From: Plantago ovata
Taxonomy: Eukaryota > Streptophyta > Magnoliopsida > Lamiales > Plantaginaceae
Assembly: GCA_028274465.1 (NCBI GenBank)
Contig: CM051456.1
Span: forward strand, 89,266,753 to 89,330,752
Direction: 5' to 3'
Length of the DNA: 64,000 bases
This document shows, piece after piece, positions 8,709 through 19,201 of the stretch (position 1 is its first letter; every line of letters starts with the position of its first letter). The position numbers and the translations under genes are program-made. The notes beneath the pieces are model-generated. The model made no database searches, was not told the DNA's origin, and worked only from the letters and a program-made list of their open reading frames with translations.

Positions 8709-11196
8709 ATGGGTGGCCAAAAACCGGCATCAGCAGGAAGATTCCGGTGGAGTAACAAGACGGAGACGCTAGGCTAACAGGGAGGAAGATCTGCGGGTGA
8801 ATATCATCAACAGTAAGTTTCTGAATGTTTTCATTTGAAATTTCCCTGAAAATTGTGATACCCAAAAGCTGAAAGACAAGCTTACGGGTTTCGGGAGCTT
8901 GATTGATGTTACTATCCCGCTCAAGAAAACAAGAGCTGGAAAGCGATTTGCTTTCGCCCGCTTCTCAAAATCGGCTAGGGATAGGGAGGTCATTGAAGAA
9001 ATTAAAAATCAGTGGATAGGTAGCTATAAGCTCTGGGCAAATGAATCCAAGTATGAAAGAACAAGATATGGGGGACATCAACGGGGTGCAGAGGTAATTC
9101 AAAGATCACCGATGCGGAGGCCAGCCACGGTGCTTGCTATTCAAAATTCTGAGAACTTGAGTACTGTGAATGAGCAACCAGTGGGGGGTGTTGAAGGGGT
9201 AAATGTAGAACTCGAAACTCACCCTGTGTTGATTCCGGTACCTCCACAGAGTGTCACCAATGATTCTTCGGATGACGAAATGATGAATTGGACCTCAGAC
9301 TGTCTGGTGGGAGAACTGGTTAGGGCATCTTGAGGTTTGGCAACTGGAAAATATTCTCAAAGTCAATGGGCATGGTAGTCTGAAAGTGGCAAAGCTTACT
9401 GAAACAGAGTGGGTCATCAAACCGTTACAATCAGGGGCGGGGTTACGACTACTAGAAGAAGAACCATCTTGGCTGAAACATTGGTTTGCTTGGATCAGGA
9501 AGTGGCGTTTATCGGATGTTAACAGGAAAAGATTGGTGTGGCTCAGTATGTATGGGATTCCACTTCATGGTTGGAGCAAGATTAACTTCATTAAGCTGGG
9601 AAACCAAGTCGGAACGGTGGTTGAAATTCACGAAGACACCCTGAATTTAATTGACTTCAGAAAGGGGATGGTTTTGTTATCCACATGAACGAAAGGGTTA
9701 GTGAGCAAGGTTGCGAATCTAATGGTCAAGGGAAAACTCTTTAAGGTCGATATCTTAGAAGAAGGAGGGGGTGTTGACAGAAGAAAAGGAGTTGATGTGT
9801 TGGGGTCTCAAAATGAGTTCTATTCCGGAAACTCTTCAAGAAATTTAGAGGATGATGATTCTGATGAAGTCACCAGTGAGGAAAGCGGAGACGTTTTTTG
9901 GTCGGATTCTGGCGAGTCGACGGATAAGGAGGAGGTTTTAGACTCTCAATTGGATGGGCTAAGTGTAGTGCCGGAGACACAGATGGAAACGCGAAATGAG
10001 GGGTCGGGCTCACAGTACGAACAGAGAGGAGACGGGCATTCATCGAAGCCGGCGAAGTCAGTAATGGCTACAGAGATCTCACCGGAGGATTGGGCTGAGT
10101 TAGAAGGAAAATCGGTAAGCGGCGCATCCTTCAGAACTGGTTTTCAGAGGGAGCGTGTAGCAAACGCGAGTCAAACTCACGTGACATCCGAGGTTGACCG
10201 GACAGATTTGGAAGGAGTGACAGAAAGGGTTACTTTAGCAGAGGTATGCGACAAAGGGGAGAAGTTGTCAGACTCGTGCGCAGTAGCTGACGGCATCAAG
10301 TCAGCGGCTTTGAATATAAAGGAGAAAGGGGTGGTACTAGGGTCGAAGTCCTTTTCTGGGAATCTCACTTTAAAGCCGTTGGAGAAGGCTGGAATTTTTA
10401 CTGGGCCAAAGGAGCATGCGGATTTGGGTCTTGATGGGGTTGTAAGGCCCATTTCGCCTATCTTAAGCCCAGTTGTCATGGACAATGGTGGACTTTCTTT
10501 CAGGGATCTAGTGGAGAGGTCCAAAGAGTTGTTAAAAGAAAAAGGCCTGATCCAACGTTTCAATTTAAAGAAAACAACAGTGAGCGTCTTGTCTCCTGGG
10601 TTAACTAGAGACGCGAGGGCAGGGGACCAAGCGGGGTTGGCCTTTGATTACGGGATTTCTTCCTCGGATTCTTTTGGTTTTGATGAAACACATTGAAGTT
10701 CAGAATAAGAAATCAGATTTAGTGGAGGATTATGATCTTATGGCGGCGGTACCAGTTGGGAGGGATTCAAAGAAAGGGAGAAAAAGCTGGAAAAAAAGAC
10801 AAAACAATGTCAAAACCGAAAAAGTTCGAATTCTAAAAATCGCAAGTTGCCAGTGAAAAAGGAGGCGGGACTCAAACAAATCGCAAAGCAAAGTGGTCAA
10901 ATTTCATTGGAGATTTAGAAAATGATGGGGTGGGAAGTGAAGGGGTCGGTGCTTCTAGCTTAGCTAGCCGAGTTCCTCTAGTAGAGAGTGAAGTGCTTCC
11001 GTTGAAAAAGACGTTGAAAGAAGGAAATGTGGAGGTAAAGGACCTTGTTGAAGTGGGAACGAATCTTGGATTTTTTAGTGAATCGGAAAAGTAAAAAGTG
11101 GGGGAGATTTTTGAATCTTGGGAACAAAGGGATCTTAAAAGTGTAAAGGATTCAATTGTTGCATTAGGTCTTGGAAACTTAATTGGTGGATCATGA
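8709..11196 (+). pseudogene. L1 ORF1 (RRM-like and DUF4283-like RNA-binding protein), broken
   Basis: From ATG at 8709 the frame is soon lost, but protein signals continue. An RRM-like region (about 8790-9060) includes GSLIDVTIPLKK and GKRFAFARFSKS. A DUF4283-like region (9386-9688) includes RLVWLSMYGIPLHGW and GTVVEIHEDTLN. A long Ser/Glu-rich linker (9701-10696) follows, then a basic part and the C-terminus to the TGA at 11194. Breaks seen: a shift near 8780, TGA inside the RRM near 8837 (probably an old Trp codon), a shift after 9333, TGA at 9686, a shift near 10690 and TAA at 11092 where the 5829-6281 fragment has GAA. In intact relatives the protein coats LINE RNA. Confidence 0.75.
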
Positions 11197-14100
11197 TTAT
11201 ATTGAGCTTCAATGTAAGAGGGTTAAGGGGTTCGTTGAGAAAGGAGGAAGTAAGGAGAATTATCATTTCGGAGAAAGTGGAGTTTGCTTGTTTACAAGAA
11301 ACGAAAAAGGATTCTTTTGTGAGGAAGGAAGTGGAGCTTTTGTGGGGAGGGTCCGATTTTGATTGGGTTTTTTCCGGAGCGATGGGAGCATCGGGAGGCA
11401 TTCTTTGTATGTGGAATAGTGAGGTGTTTGAAAAAGTGTCTTTTTGGGGAGAGGAAGGAGCTATTGGGATAGTCGGAAGATGGAATGGAATTTTGGTGAC
11501 CATTGTAAACGTCTACGCTTCTTGTTATAAAGAGAAAAGAGAGTTGCTTTGGGAGATTCTAAAGGCTCGAAAGGAGGAGGACAAGGAGGGGAATTGGTGT
11601 ATTTGTGGAGATTTTAATGCCGTTAGAAGAGAGTCCGAAAGAAAGGGTAATAGAAGAAGAATCGGAGTGGTAGTTTCTAATTCTTTCAATAAGTTCATTG
11701 AAGAGTTGAACTTGGTGGATTTACCTTTGAGTAGAAGAAAATTCACGTGGTATAGAGACAATGGAGCTTCTTGTAGTCGTTTGGATCGCTTTCTCCTTTC
11801 GGAAAGTTGGTTTAATTTTTGGCCTTCTTTAAGTCAAGTAGGACTTAAGAGGAGGATTTCGGACCATGTTGCTATTGTGTTAACGGAGGATGGACGGGAT
11901 TGGGGTCCCAAACCTTTCCGGTTCGTTAATGGTTGGATGAATGAAAAAGGTTTTGCAAAATTGGTGGAAGACTCGTGGAAGGAGAGTGGTATTATGGGTT
12001 GGGGGAGCTTTGTAGTCAAGGAAAAGCTAAAAAGATTGAAAATTCTTTTAAAGGGTTGGCATAAGGAGCATTTTGGGGCGTACGATATTAAAGTAAGAGT
12101 GTTGGAAGAGGAGTTAGCTTCTTTGGATTTATCTTTAGAGGAGGAGTCGCGATCTAGGATGGGGGATCAAGATCGTGACTTTGCTGCTAATCGGCAGGGG
12201 GCTGAAGCGCCCAGCTGGGCTCGACGGGAGGCTGACAGTGGCCAGTACCAGCAGCTGCAGTCAAATAGTGGATCAAAGAAGGTTGTACGGGGCTGCAACA
12301 GAGTTGGGGTAGAGGAGGAAAACAGTGGCGGGTCAGTTTCGAGTATGGGAAATGGACAACTAGTGTTGGGGAGGGGACATCAAGGAGGCATTGTGAGTAG
12401 AAGAAGGGAAGTTATGATAGAGATGGAAAACCTTTTATTGTGGAAAGGCTCCTTAAGGCATCAACAAGCAAAGCTAAAACGGATCAAGGAAGGAGATGCA
12501 AACCCGAAATTTTTTCATGGAGCCATGGCTAGAAGAGGAAGAGCTAAAGTGTTAAAGGGCATAAGAATAAAGGGTAAATGGTTTGAGGAGGTCAAGGAGG
12601 TGAGAGAAGTAATTTTTTTTTCTTTGCTAATCACTTCCAAAGAAGAGGGGAAGATTCTTTTAGAATTCGTGGTCTTGGGGGATCTACTCTTTTGGAGGAA
12701 TCGAGAACTCTATTAGAATTACCCTTTAATGAAGAGGAAGTAAAGGAAGCGGTTTGGAGTTCTGGTAGTGATAAGAGTCCGGGCCCGGATGGCTTTGGGG
12801 GAGGTTTCTTCAAATCTTTTTGGAGTGTGGTGAAGGAGGATGTTTGTAGAGTTTTCTCCGATTTCTTCCATTCCGGAAAGCTTTGTAAAGGGATAAATAG
12901 CACTTTTATATCTCTTATTCCCAAGAAGTCAAATCCGGTGGATATTGGGGACTATAGACCCATCTCCTTGGTGGGGAGTGTCTACAAGTTAGTAGCAAAG
13001 GTTTTAGCAACTCGGTTAAGCAAGGTTTTGGAGGAAGTGATTTCCGAAAATCAATCGGCTTTCGTAGGGAACCGGAATATTCTAGATGGGGTGCTTGTGG
13101 CCAACGAAGTTTTGGATGAGGCGAAGAAGAGAAAAAGATCAATCTTTTTATTTAAGATTGATTTTGAGAAGGCTTATGATTCCGTAAGTTGGGAGGCTTT
13201 TTTCCATATGATGGAGTTTTTGGGGTTTGGAGAATGGTGGATACGTTGGATAAAAGATTGTAACCACGGTGTCAACTTCTATTCTTGTAAACGGGAGTCC
13301 AACAAAGGAGTTCCACCTTCAAAGAGGCTTGAGACAAGGAGATCCCCTCTCTCCTTTTCTTTACTTGATCATGGCGGAGTGTCTTAGTAGAATGATCACG
13401 AAGGCTTGTGAGGAGGGAGTGTTTAAACCGGTGTTAGTAGGGAAGAACAAGGTCCCTTGTTCCCTACTACAATTTGCGGATGATTCTTTAATCCTTGGAG
13501 AGGCGAATGTGGAGAATGTGGTGGCCATAAAAGGGATCTTGAGAAGCTTTGAATTAGTTTTGGGTCTCAAGATTAATTTTCAAAAAATCCGGCTTACAGG
13601 GGTAGGGGTTCAAGATGAAATTCTTGAGTCGTGGGCTTCATTCTTGGTTGCAAAGTTGAGGTGACACCTTTTACATACTTGGGACTTCCAATAGGAGGTC
13701 TAGCTAGAGAAAAAGGGCTATGGAAAGAGATGAAAGAGAAGTTTTCAAGAAGGTTGGGGCTTTTGGAGTATAAATATCTCTCCCTTGGAGGTAGAGTTGT
13801 GATCATTAATGCGGTTCTTGGGGCACTTCCGATTTATTATCTTTCTTTCTTCAAGGCACCGGTGGGCATCTTAATTGAACTAAAGGGTTTTCAAAGAAGG
13901 TTTCTTTGGGGAGGGGATGTTTCTAAAGAGAAGAGGAAAATAGCTTGGGTAGCTTGGAAGGAAGTGTGTAGGCCGAAAAGTAAGGGAGGACTCGGAGTCA
14001 AGGATTTAAAATCCTTCAATCTTGCCCTATTGGGAAGATGGGCTTGGAGATTACTTCAAGGAGGGAACGACCTTTGGGTTAAAGTGCTAGATTCAAAGTA

Positions 14101-15022
14101 TGGCGCGTGGAAAAAGAATGTGGATTTGGTAGCAAGAGGGATAAGATTACCAAAGAATTGGTCGGATTGGTGGAAAAATTTGGTGTGATCCATAGGAGTG
14201 AAGGATTGGTTGAAAAGGGGTGTAACAAGCTCGTGGGGGATGGTATGGAAACGTCTTTTTGGGAAGATAGATGGGGAGGTAGAGAGGGATTGCTTAAGGA
14301 GGTGTTTCCTAGACTTTATAATTTGGATAAAAGGAAGGATTGCAAAGTAGGAGAGAGGATTTCGTGGATGGATGGTAGAGCTTCTTTCGAAGGAGATTGG
14401 AGAAGAGAGTTTTTCGTTTGGGAGCAAGAGGAAGAAGAGAGATTGGTATGTCTTGTAGAAGCTTCTACCAAAGGGAATGACACGGTGGACAAGTGGCGAT
14501 GGACTACGAGCAAGGATGGACTCTACTCAACTAAAGAGGGGTATAAAGTGTTACACGAGTTGGAGGAAAACCCGGTGCTAGAAAGGTGGGCGAAAGAAAT
14601 TTGGTGTAAGGTGACTCCTTTAAAGGTGAATGCCTTTGTGTGGAAAGCTATTCAAGATAGGCTTCCCACAAAAGTTAATTTAGAAAGAAGAGGGGTCTTC
14701 TTGAGTGAGTTGGATAGAAAGTGTAAGTGGTGTGGATTGGAAGATGAGACAACAGGGCATATTCTAGGAGGTTGTGAATTTGCAAAAAAACGTTTGGAGC
14801 ATCTTATGTGGGTGGCTAAGAGTGGAGTATCCTTTAGGTGCAAACTTAATCGAGAATATTGAAGCACATGGAGGAAGCGCGTCTGGAGGGGTCGAGGAAG
14901 CTTGGCAATTGATTTGGCATGCCACTTTATGGAATCTTTGGCTAGCTAGGAACGGAGTAGTCTTCATCGGGGAGGACATCAATCCTTGGCAAGTTGTTGA
15001 AAAAGTAAAAGTCAATTGTTAG
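11193..15022 (+). pseudogene. L1 ORF2 (endonuclease and reverse transcriptase), broken
   Basis: The ATG overlaps the ORF1 stop (ATGA). An AP-like endonuclease (11193-11900) shows LSFNVRGL, ACLQETKKDS, ICGDFNAVRRES and SDHVAIVL. After a linker the reverse transcriptase (12690-13660) shows SPGPDGFGGGFF, ENQSAFVGNRNI, KIDFEKAYDSVSW, RGLRQGDPLSPFLYL and LLQFADDSLIL; the catalytic FADD is the usual plant L1 form. The thumb (FTYLGLPIGG, SLGGRVVIINAVLGALPIY) and a zf-RVT region (KVNAFVWKAIQDRLPTK, CKWCGLEDETTGHILGGC) follow. The frame changes five times, near 12700, 13280, 13640, 14110 and 14790. In live copies it nicks target DNA and primes cDNA synthesis. Confidence 0.85.
12155..12405 (+). other. 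In-frame extra segment in the L1 ORF2 linker
   Basis: Between EEESRSR and RREVMIEMENLLLWKGSL, where plant L1 proteins normally run on directly, about 80 residues are added in frame (for example ANRQGAEAPSWARREADSGQ). The DNA is more GC-rich and less purine-biased than its L1 surroundings. No clear target duplication is visible. It could be a captured sequence or a family-specific linker. Confidence 0.4.
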
Positions 15023-16143
15023 TTTTTGTTGAAGGGGAAGAACAAATTGAAGATCCAAGACTCAATGGGATCTTGGTTTATGGAACCTTATTTTTGCTTA
15101 TGTTGATGTTTTGGAAGAGGGAAGAGAGGAAAAAGGCGGATGGTTCGGAGAAAGGATGGAGAATGTGGAGTTTATACTAACTTGGTGCTTCATTGGTTTT
15201 GATTGATAGGTGATGGGAAACAACCGAAGGAGCTAAGAAGAGGAGGCAGTTTTGACATGTGTTGGAGATTTCGAACTTCTTTCTTAACGTATACATGTTG
15301 GTGTTTGCTTGCTCGTTTTTAGGTACTCTATTTGGTGATTCTTGGTGGTTGAGATAGAAGAGGTTGTCCCCTCGGTTTTGTGAGTCTCTTTCTTTGATCT
15401 TCGTGTCTCATGCTTGGTGTGGCTTTAAATTTCTTGCCACTTGTTGGATGCGTGTACTTACGAGGAGGCCTAGGATAAACATACTCGTAGTCATCCCGCA
15501 TTAACAAGGATGAACCTTGGCGTTTGATGAAGCTTTCGTATGTCCCTAGCTTAAAGTTGCTCGTTGTAAGTACACCTTACGACATAGGGTGGAGGAGCGT
15601 GACCACATGAGACCCCTTTTGTTAGCCCGGACCAATCTTTAAATTACTTGCCACTTGTCCGGAAGGACATAGGGTTTAGGAGGTTGGCTAGGGTTGCTAG
15701 TATGCAACGAAAAGAATTGACGGGATGATCATCTTTGGCTTTGGCTTTGTTATTCGGTTCTTTATATACTGCTAGTCTTTGGAAGACGAAGGAAGCTTGC
15801 TTTACATTCTCTTGAGCTCCCTGGTGGCCCTGTTTCCTGTTTTGTTTCTTGTGAGGATTGGCTTGTTTCCTCCACTCGGACCATACTCTGCGGAGGTCCT
15901 ATGATGTCCCCTCCTCGCGCCCTGTTGTGTCACTTTGCCTGCCTAGCTTAGAAGTTAATTACCGCCTTTAATTTGGGGCAACTTAAGTAGTATAATGGAG
16001 GCCTTGTCTTGTTTACTAGTTTTTCTTATGTTCGATGGTCGTTGAAGTGGTACTACCCGGTCTTGGTTGTAATTTGGATGTAATTTCACGAGTATTTCTT
16101 ATACTCGAGTTATCAATAAAAAATTTAGCCGTTTCAAAAAAAA
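15023..16143 (+). other. L1 3' untranslated region and tail
   Basis: There is no coding signal after the last ORF2 codons. The stretch ends with ATCAATAAAAAATTTAGCC, GTTTC and a short A run that meets the right target duplication. About 1.1 kb is long for a LINE 3' UTR. Confidence 0.6.
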
Positions 16144-16161
16144 ATCTATTTCCATCTCCCC
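16144..16161. repeat. Right target-site duplication of the L1 LINE
   Basis: An exact copy of the 18 bp at 8561-8578. Confidence 0.9.
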
Positions 16162-16185
16162 TTATTTCGCTCCTTATTCCGCTAT

Positions 16186-16191
16186 TATTAG

Positions 16192-16239
<48 letters not shown>

Positions 16240-16275
16240 TTTATTATAATTATTATTATTATAAACAAAGAAAGT
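16186..16275 (-). repeat. TAA-repeat tail of LINE A
   Basis: An ATT/TAA microsatellite of about 75 bp lies directly after the end of the LINE A reading frame on the minus strand, with a short non-coding stretch between. The same arrangement recurs at LINE copies B, C and D, so the tail belongs to the family rather than being a chance microsatellite. Confidence 0.8.
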
Positions 16276-16539
16276 TTACACAAAATTAGTGGGCAGCAGA
16301 GAAACAAGCTGGGCTCCCACTCCCTTAGCAATAGCAAAACTAATCCTAGGGAAAATATGATGAGCAGCACGCGCTCCAGTATCCTGAGCCAAAGCGAAAC
16401 CCCGAACTCTAACAAGCAACTCAACAGCATCAACATCCAACTCCCCAAGTGTCGAGAAAGAGAAAGGAAGGAATCCATAACCCTTAGCTGCACACAAGTC
16501 CCGATACTTCGCACACTTGCGCTTGGCAGCATCAGTAAC
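16276..16539 (-). CDS. C-terminal end of LINE A protein (restriction-endonuclease LINE)
   Basis: Minus-strand codons read KRKCAKYRDLCAAKGYGFLP and end in GVGAQLVSLLPTNFV before a stop. This matches the usual C-terminus of a widespread plant non-LTR family (F-x-PFAFSTFGEL, then AIxKGxxAQLVxxLP). The frame breaks off at the E1 target duplication GTAAC (16535-16539) and continues beyond E1 at 31421. E1 therefore split this LINE near its 3' end. Confidence 0.75.
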   Translation of the reverse strand, partial: VTDAAKRKCAKYRDLCAAKGYGFLPFSFSTLGELDVDAVELLVRVRGFALAQDTGARAAHHIFPRISFAIAKGVGAQLVSLLPTNFV

Positions 16540-17851
16540 TGATGAATGTGTATTTTACACTTTCATTTGAGTCTTTTTCACCTATTTTAGCTACCCTCTA
16601 TGTTAATTTAGCTATATTTAGTGCATTTTATTAGAATAGTGTCACGTTTCCCTTTAAATTTTATTTTACAGGTTTTGGTTGAAACACGAGGATTTCCGGG
16701 CAATTATATTGAAGTTGACAAGGAATTGGTGTTCCAGAAGCCTATTTGGAGTATTTGAAGGTTTCCGGATAGGATTTGGAGTCTAGGGGTCGAATCTGGA
16801 CGTTAGAAGGCCACTAGAAGTCAGAAACCGAGTCCGAAAAGTGGAAGAAATCCAAAAACTCGTCAAAAACGCGGAATTCCGCGAAAATTACTCCCAGGCG
16901 AACCGCCCGGGACGTGGGGCGAATCGCCCCACACCGGGCGAATCGCCCGGTGTGTGGGGCGAATCGCCCCACCCTATTTCGTAGCCTACATATAGTTGCT
17001 CAGTTTTTCTCCGAAATTCATACTTTTCCAGACCTATTCTCTCACCTTTCTCTGTAGTTTTAGGTAGGGACTTTCCAGAGCCTGTGCTGGGGGTTCGTAG
17101 CTTAGGAGATACTTTTTCATAGCAGATTGGAGCTTGTAGGATCGCAATTCTTCGGAGATTGACAACCTTCGGTAACATTGTATCTTACAGTTTATTCTAC
17201 TTATTTTTATATATCTTTCAACATGTTTTCTTCTATGATTTCTGTTGATTGCATGCCTATTATGAGTAACTAAACTTATCATTGGTGGTAGTATGTGAAT
17301 TCTTAGCGAAGGGAAGATAATCATGCTAATGGCTATGTCGCGCATTATACTCCGTGTTATTGCTTTATTTCGTTGATCAGGCTCAGCCTAAATCCTCGTA
17401 TGTTGTTTAATTATTATGCACAATTGGACCCTCGTCGACCTATGCGCATCTATATCTTCGTAGTGTTGAATAATTACGGAACACAATAGGACAATAGTGA
17501 TTGACTTGTCAGTATCTCTATCTTCGTAGTGCTTAATAATTGCAACAGGACATTCGATTGATCAAAGATCTCCATGCAAGACCGAGGAATTTACGCATGA
17601 TTATTGACCCGTTATGCTTTGAAGGATCATACTATCACCAATCTCCATTATCTGTTAGAAAAACCTTTGCTTTTACGTATGCTGTTTTTATATTCTCTAG
17701 TTAAATAGATAAAGCTAGTTATAGTCCTGAGAGAACGACACTCGAGGTCATTCTACTGCTACACTACGGTTTTCGTTATAGTTGTGGATTGCCTTTGGCT
17801 AAATAACAAATTTATTTGCTGAATCGGGACCCGACAAATCCTCGTTCATCA
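16540..17851 (+). repeat. E1 5' LTR
   Basis: Starts TGATGAATGTGTATTTTACA and ends GTTCATCA immediately before the primer site, giving 1312 bp. It contains three 19-bp palindromes (16914-16972), a TATA-like sequence at about 16988 and a leader. The same LTR type flanks E3. Confidence 0.9.
16893..16972. promoter_or_regulatory. Palindrome cluster upstream of the E1 TATA region
   Basis: GTGGGGCGAATCGCCCCAC at 16914-16932 and again at 16954-16972 flanks ACCGGGCGAATCGCCCGGT at 16933-16951. Each is a perfect palindrome around one central A. A weaker unit (CCAGGCGAACCGCCCGG) lies just before. The cluster ends some 15-20 bases before the TATA-like sequence, so it may bind a dimeric regulator; that role is inferred. 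Confidence 0.7.
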
Positions 17852-17854
17852 AAT

Positions 17855-17872
17855 TGGCGCCGTTGTCGGGGA
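17855..17872 (+). other. E1 primer binding site (tRNA-Asp type)
   Basis: TGGCGCCGTTGTCGGGGA starts three bases after the 5' LTR and matches, with one difference, the complement of the 3' end of plant tRNA-Asp. That is the primer used by Athila-type elements. Confidence 0.85.
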
Positions 17873-17995
17873 CTATACTCCTTTTTTCTGTTTAATTTGT
17901 TCATATTTTCAGCATTCGATTCCTAATTCTATTAGTTTTAGTTTTCCTTTTAATCTCTCTCTGATACTGCTTTCCTAGTCTGTTACAGATAGTGT

Positions 17996-19201
17996 ATGCC
18001 ACATACACGATCTAGGGGAACTCCACTTGCTGATTCAATTGCTGAGATCGACAGAGTCTACCACCAAAGAAGGCGACTACTTCAAAGGCGTGCACTAGAG
18101 GAAATAGAGGATACCGATTTCTCTGAATCTCTACACAGTCTTTTCAAGGAAATCGACGGAATGGCAGAAGCTAGACCACTGAAAGCATGGGTTCAACCCA
18201 CCAAGGATCGTATGAGAGGACCGGCGATTGTTCTTTCGTCTGCAACTCGAGATCTGGAAATCAAGAACCACGCATTCCAACAACTTCCGAGGTTCTATGG
18301 CTTATCAAGGGAAGATGTGATGGGGTACTTGCACGATATTGATGATTTCGTCAACCAACTCCCACGACCCGGAGCTGAAATAACAACGAATGAGTTGAGG
18401 ATGAAGGTTTTTGCTATGGGACTTGGCGACAGAGCCAAGTCATGGTTGAGTTCTCTACCAGCATGCTCGCTGGACACTTGGGAGAAGGTTTTTTCAGCTT
18501 TCATTGAGAAATACTTCCCTCACACCTTGACTACCGCTCTAAAGGCGCAAATCACTGGATTCAAGCAGGACTATGATGAGACCATCTACACCGCGTTTGA
18601 GAGGTTCCAAGATCTCACGAACAAGTGCCCTCATCATGGTTTTGAACTTTCTGACCTAGTCCAACACTTCTACAATGGACTAACCTTCGAGAACCAACAA
18701 GTGGTGGATTTCCAATGCCGAGGCAATATTTGGGAGGAAACCGCAGAAGCCGTCTGGGCAGTTTTCGAAAGGCTTGCTAAGGGTTCGCAATTCAAGGACC
18801 CAAGAGCGATGGTTAGGAGACGTGGACCTGAAGCTCCACCGACACAAGAAGCCCCTATGTATAGGGGGAATGGGGATCAATTCGAGTGCTTTACCAACGA
18901 ATTGAAGCAAGTCCTCAAGAGCGCCACCGGAACAACTGTTTCGAACGAAGTATGCCGAATATGCAAGAACTATGGGCATGGGGCACATATGTGTAGATCG
19001 GAGCTTGAGTATGATGATGGCAACTGGGCTCGAGGAGGTGAAGAGGAAGCCTTTGCTACGGAGTTTGGTACTCAAGAAGTTAGCTACGGACAAGACGGTA
19101 GGAATCCTCGAGGTGAATTTTGGAGAAGAGGGTTCCGAAACAAGCAAGGATATGCACCGGCTAACCAACTTATGGTCCTAACCAAGACCGTAGTAGGCTA
19201 A
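17996..19201 (+). CDS. gag: E1 gag (retrotransposon capsid/nucleocapsid, Athila type)
   Basis: The 401-codon ORF starts at ATG 17996, about 125 bases after the primer site. The central part (FGL-like start LPRFYGLSREDVMGYLHDID, then WLSSLPACSLDTWEKVFSAF, EKYFPHTLTTALK and CPHHGFELSDLVQHFYNGL) is the retrotransposon gag domain of Athila elements. A zinc-knuckle-like CRICKNYGHGAHMC follows near residue 320. It would form the particle and bind element RNA. The same protein is encoded by E2 at 37828. Confidence 0.85.
   Translation: MPHTRSRGTPLADSIAEIDRVYHQRRRLLQRRALEEIEDTDFSESLHSLFKEIDGMAEARPLKAWVQPTKDRMRGPAIVLSSATRDLEIKNHAFQQLPRFYGLSREDVMGYLHDIDDFVNQLPRPGAEITTNELRMKVFAMGLGDRAKSWLSSLPACSLDTWEKVFSAFIEKYFPHTLTTALKAQITGFKQDYDETIYTAFERFQDLTNKCPHHGFELSDLVQHFYNGLTFENQQVVDFQCRGNIWEETAEAVWAVFERLAKGSQFKDPRAMVRRRGPEAPPTQEAPMYRGNGDQFECFTNELKQVLKSATGTTVSNEVCRICKNYGHGAHMCRSELEYDDGNWARGGEEEAFATEFGTQEVSYGQDGRNPRGEFWRRGFRNKQGYAPANQLMVLTKTVVG

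Larger units (their letters stand above)
8579..16143 (+). mobile_element. Full-length L1-type LINE
   Basis: The element is bounded by the exact 18-bp duplication and ends in AATAAA (16115-16120) followed by GCCGTTTC and a short A run, as many plant L1 elements do. A 5' UTR of about 130 bp precedes ORF1 (8709-11196). ORF2 (11193-15022) holds endonuclease, reverse transcriptase and C-terminal zinc-binding domains. A 3' UTR of about 1.1 kb follows. Both ORFs are broken, so the copy is inactive. The exact duplication nevertheless argues against great age, so the insertion may have been made in trans by an active relative from an already damaged template. Confidence 0.9.

Noticed and set aside
10177-10563. 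128-codon minus-strand ORF opposite L1 ORF1
   Set aside because: A shadow of the coding strand; Ser/Pro-rich by reverse translation bias.
16186-16260. CRISPR-like or satellite array
   Set aside because: The repeats are a trinucleotide microsatellite; no spacers and no array of longer units occur in the window.
16035-16289. Tyr-rich ORF over the ATT microsatellite
   Set aside because: Translation of a TAT repeat; the region is the LINE A tail and L1 3' UTR.
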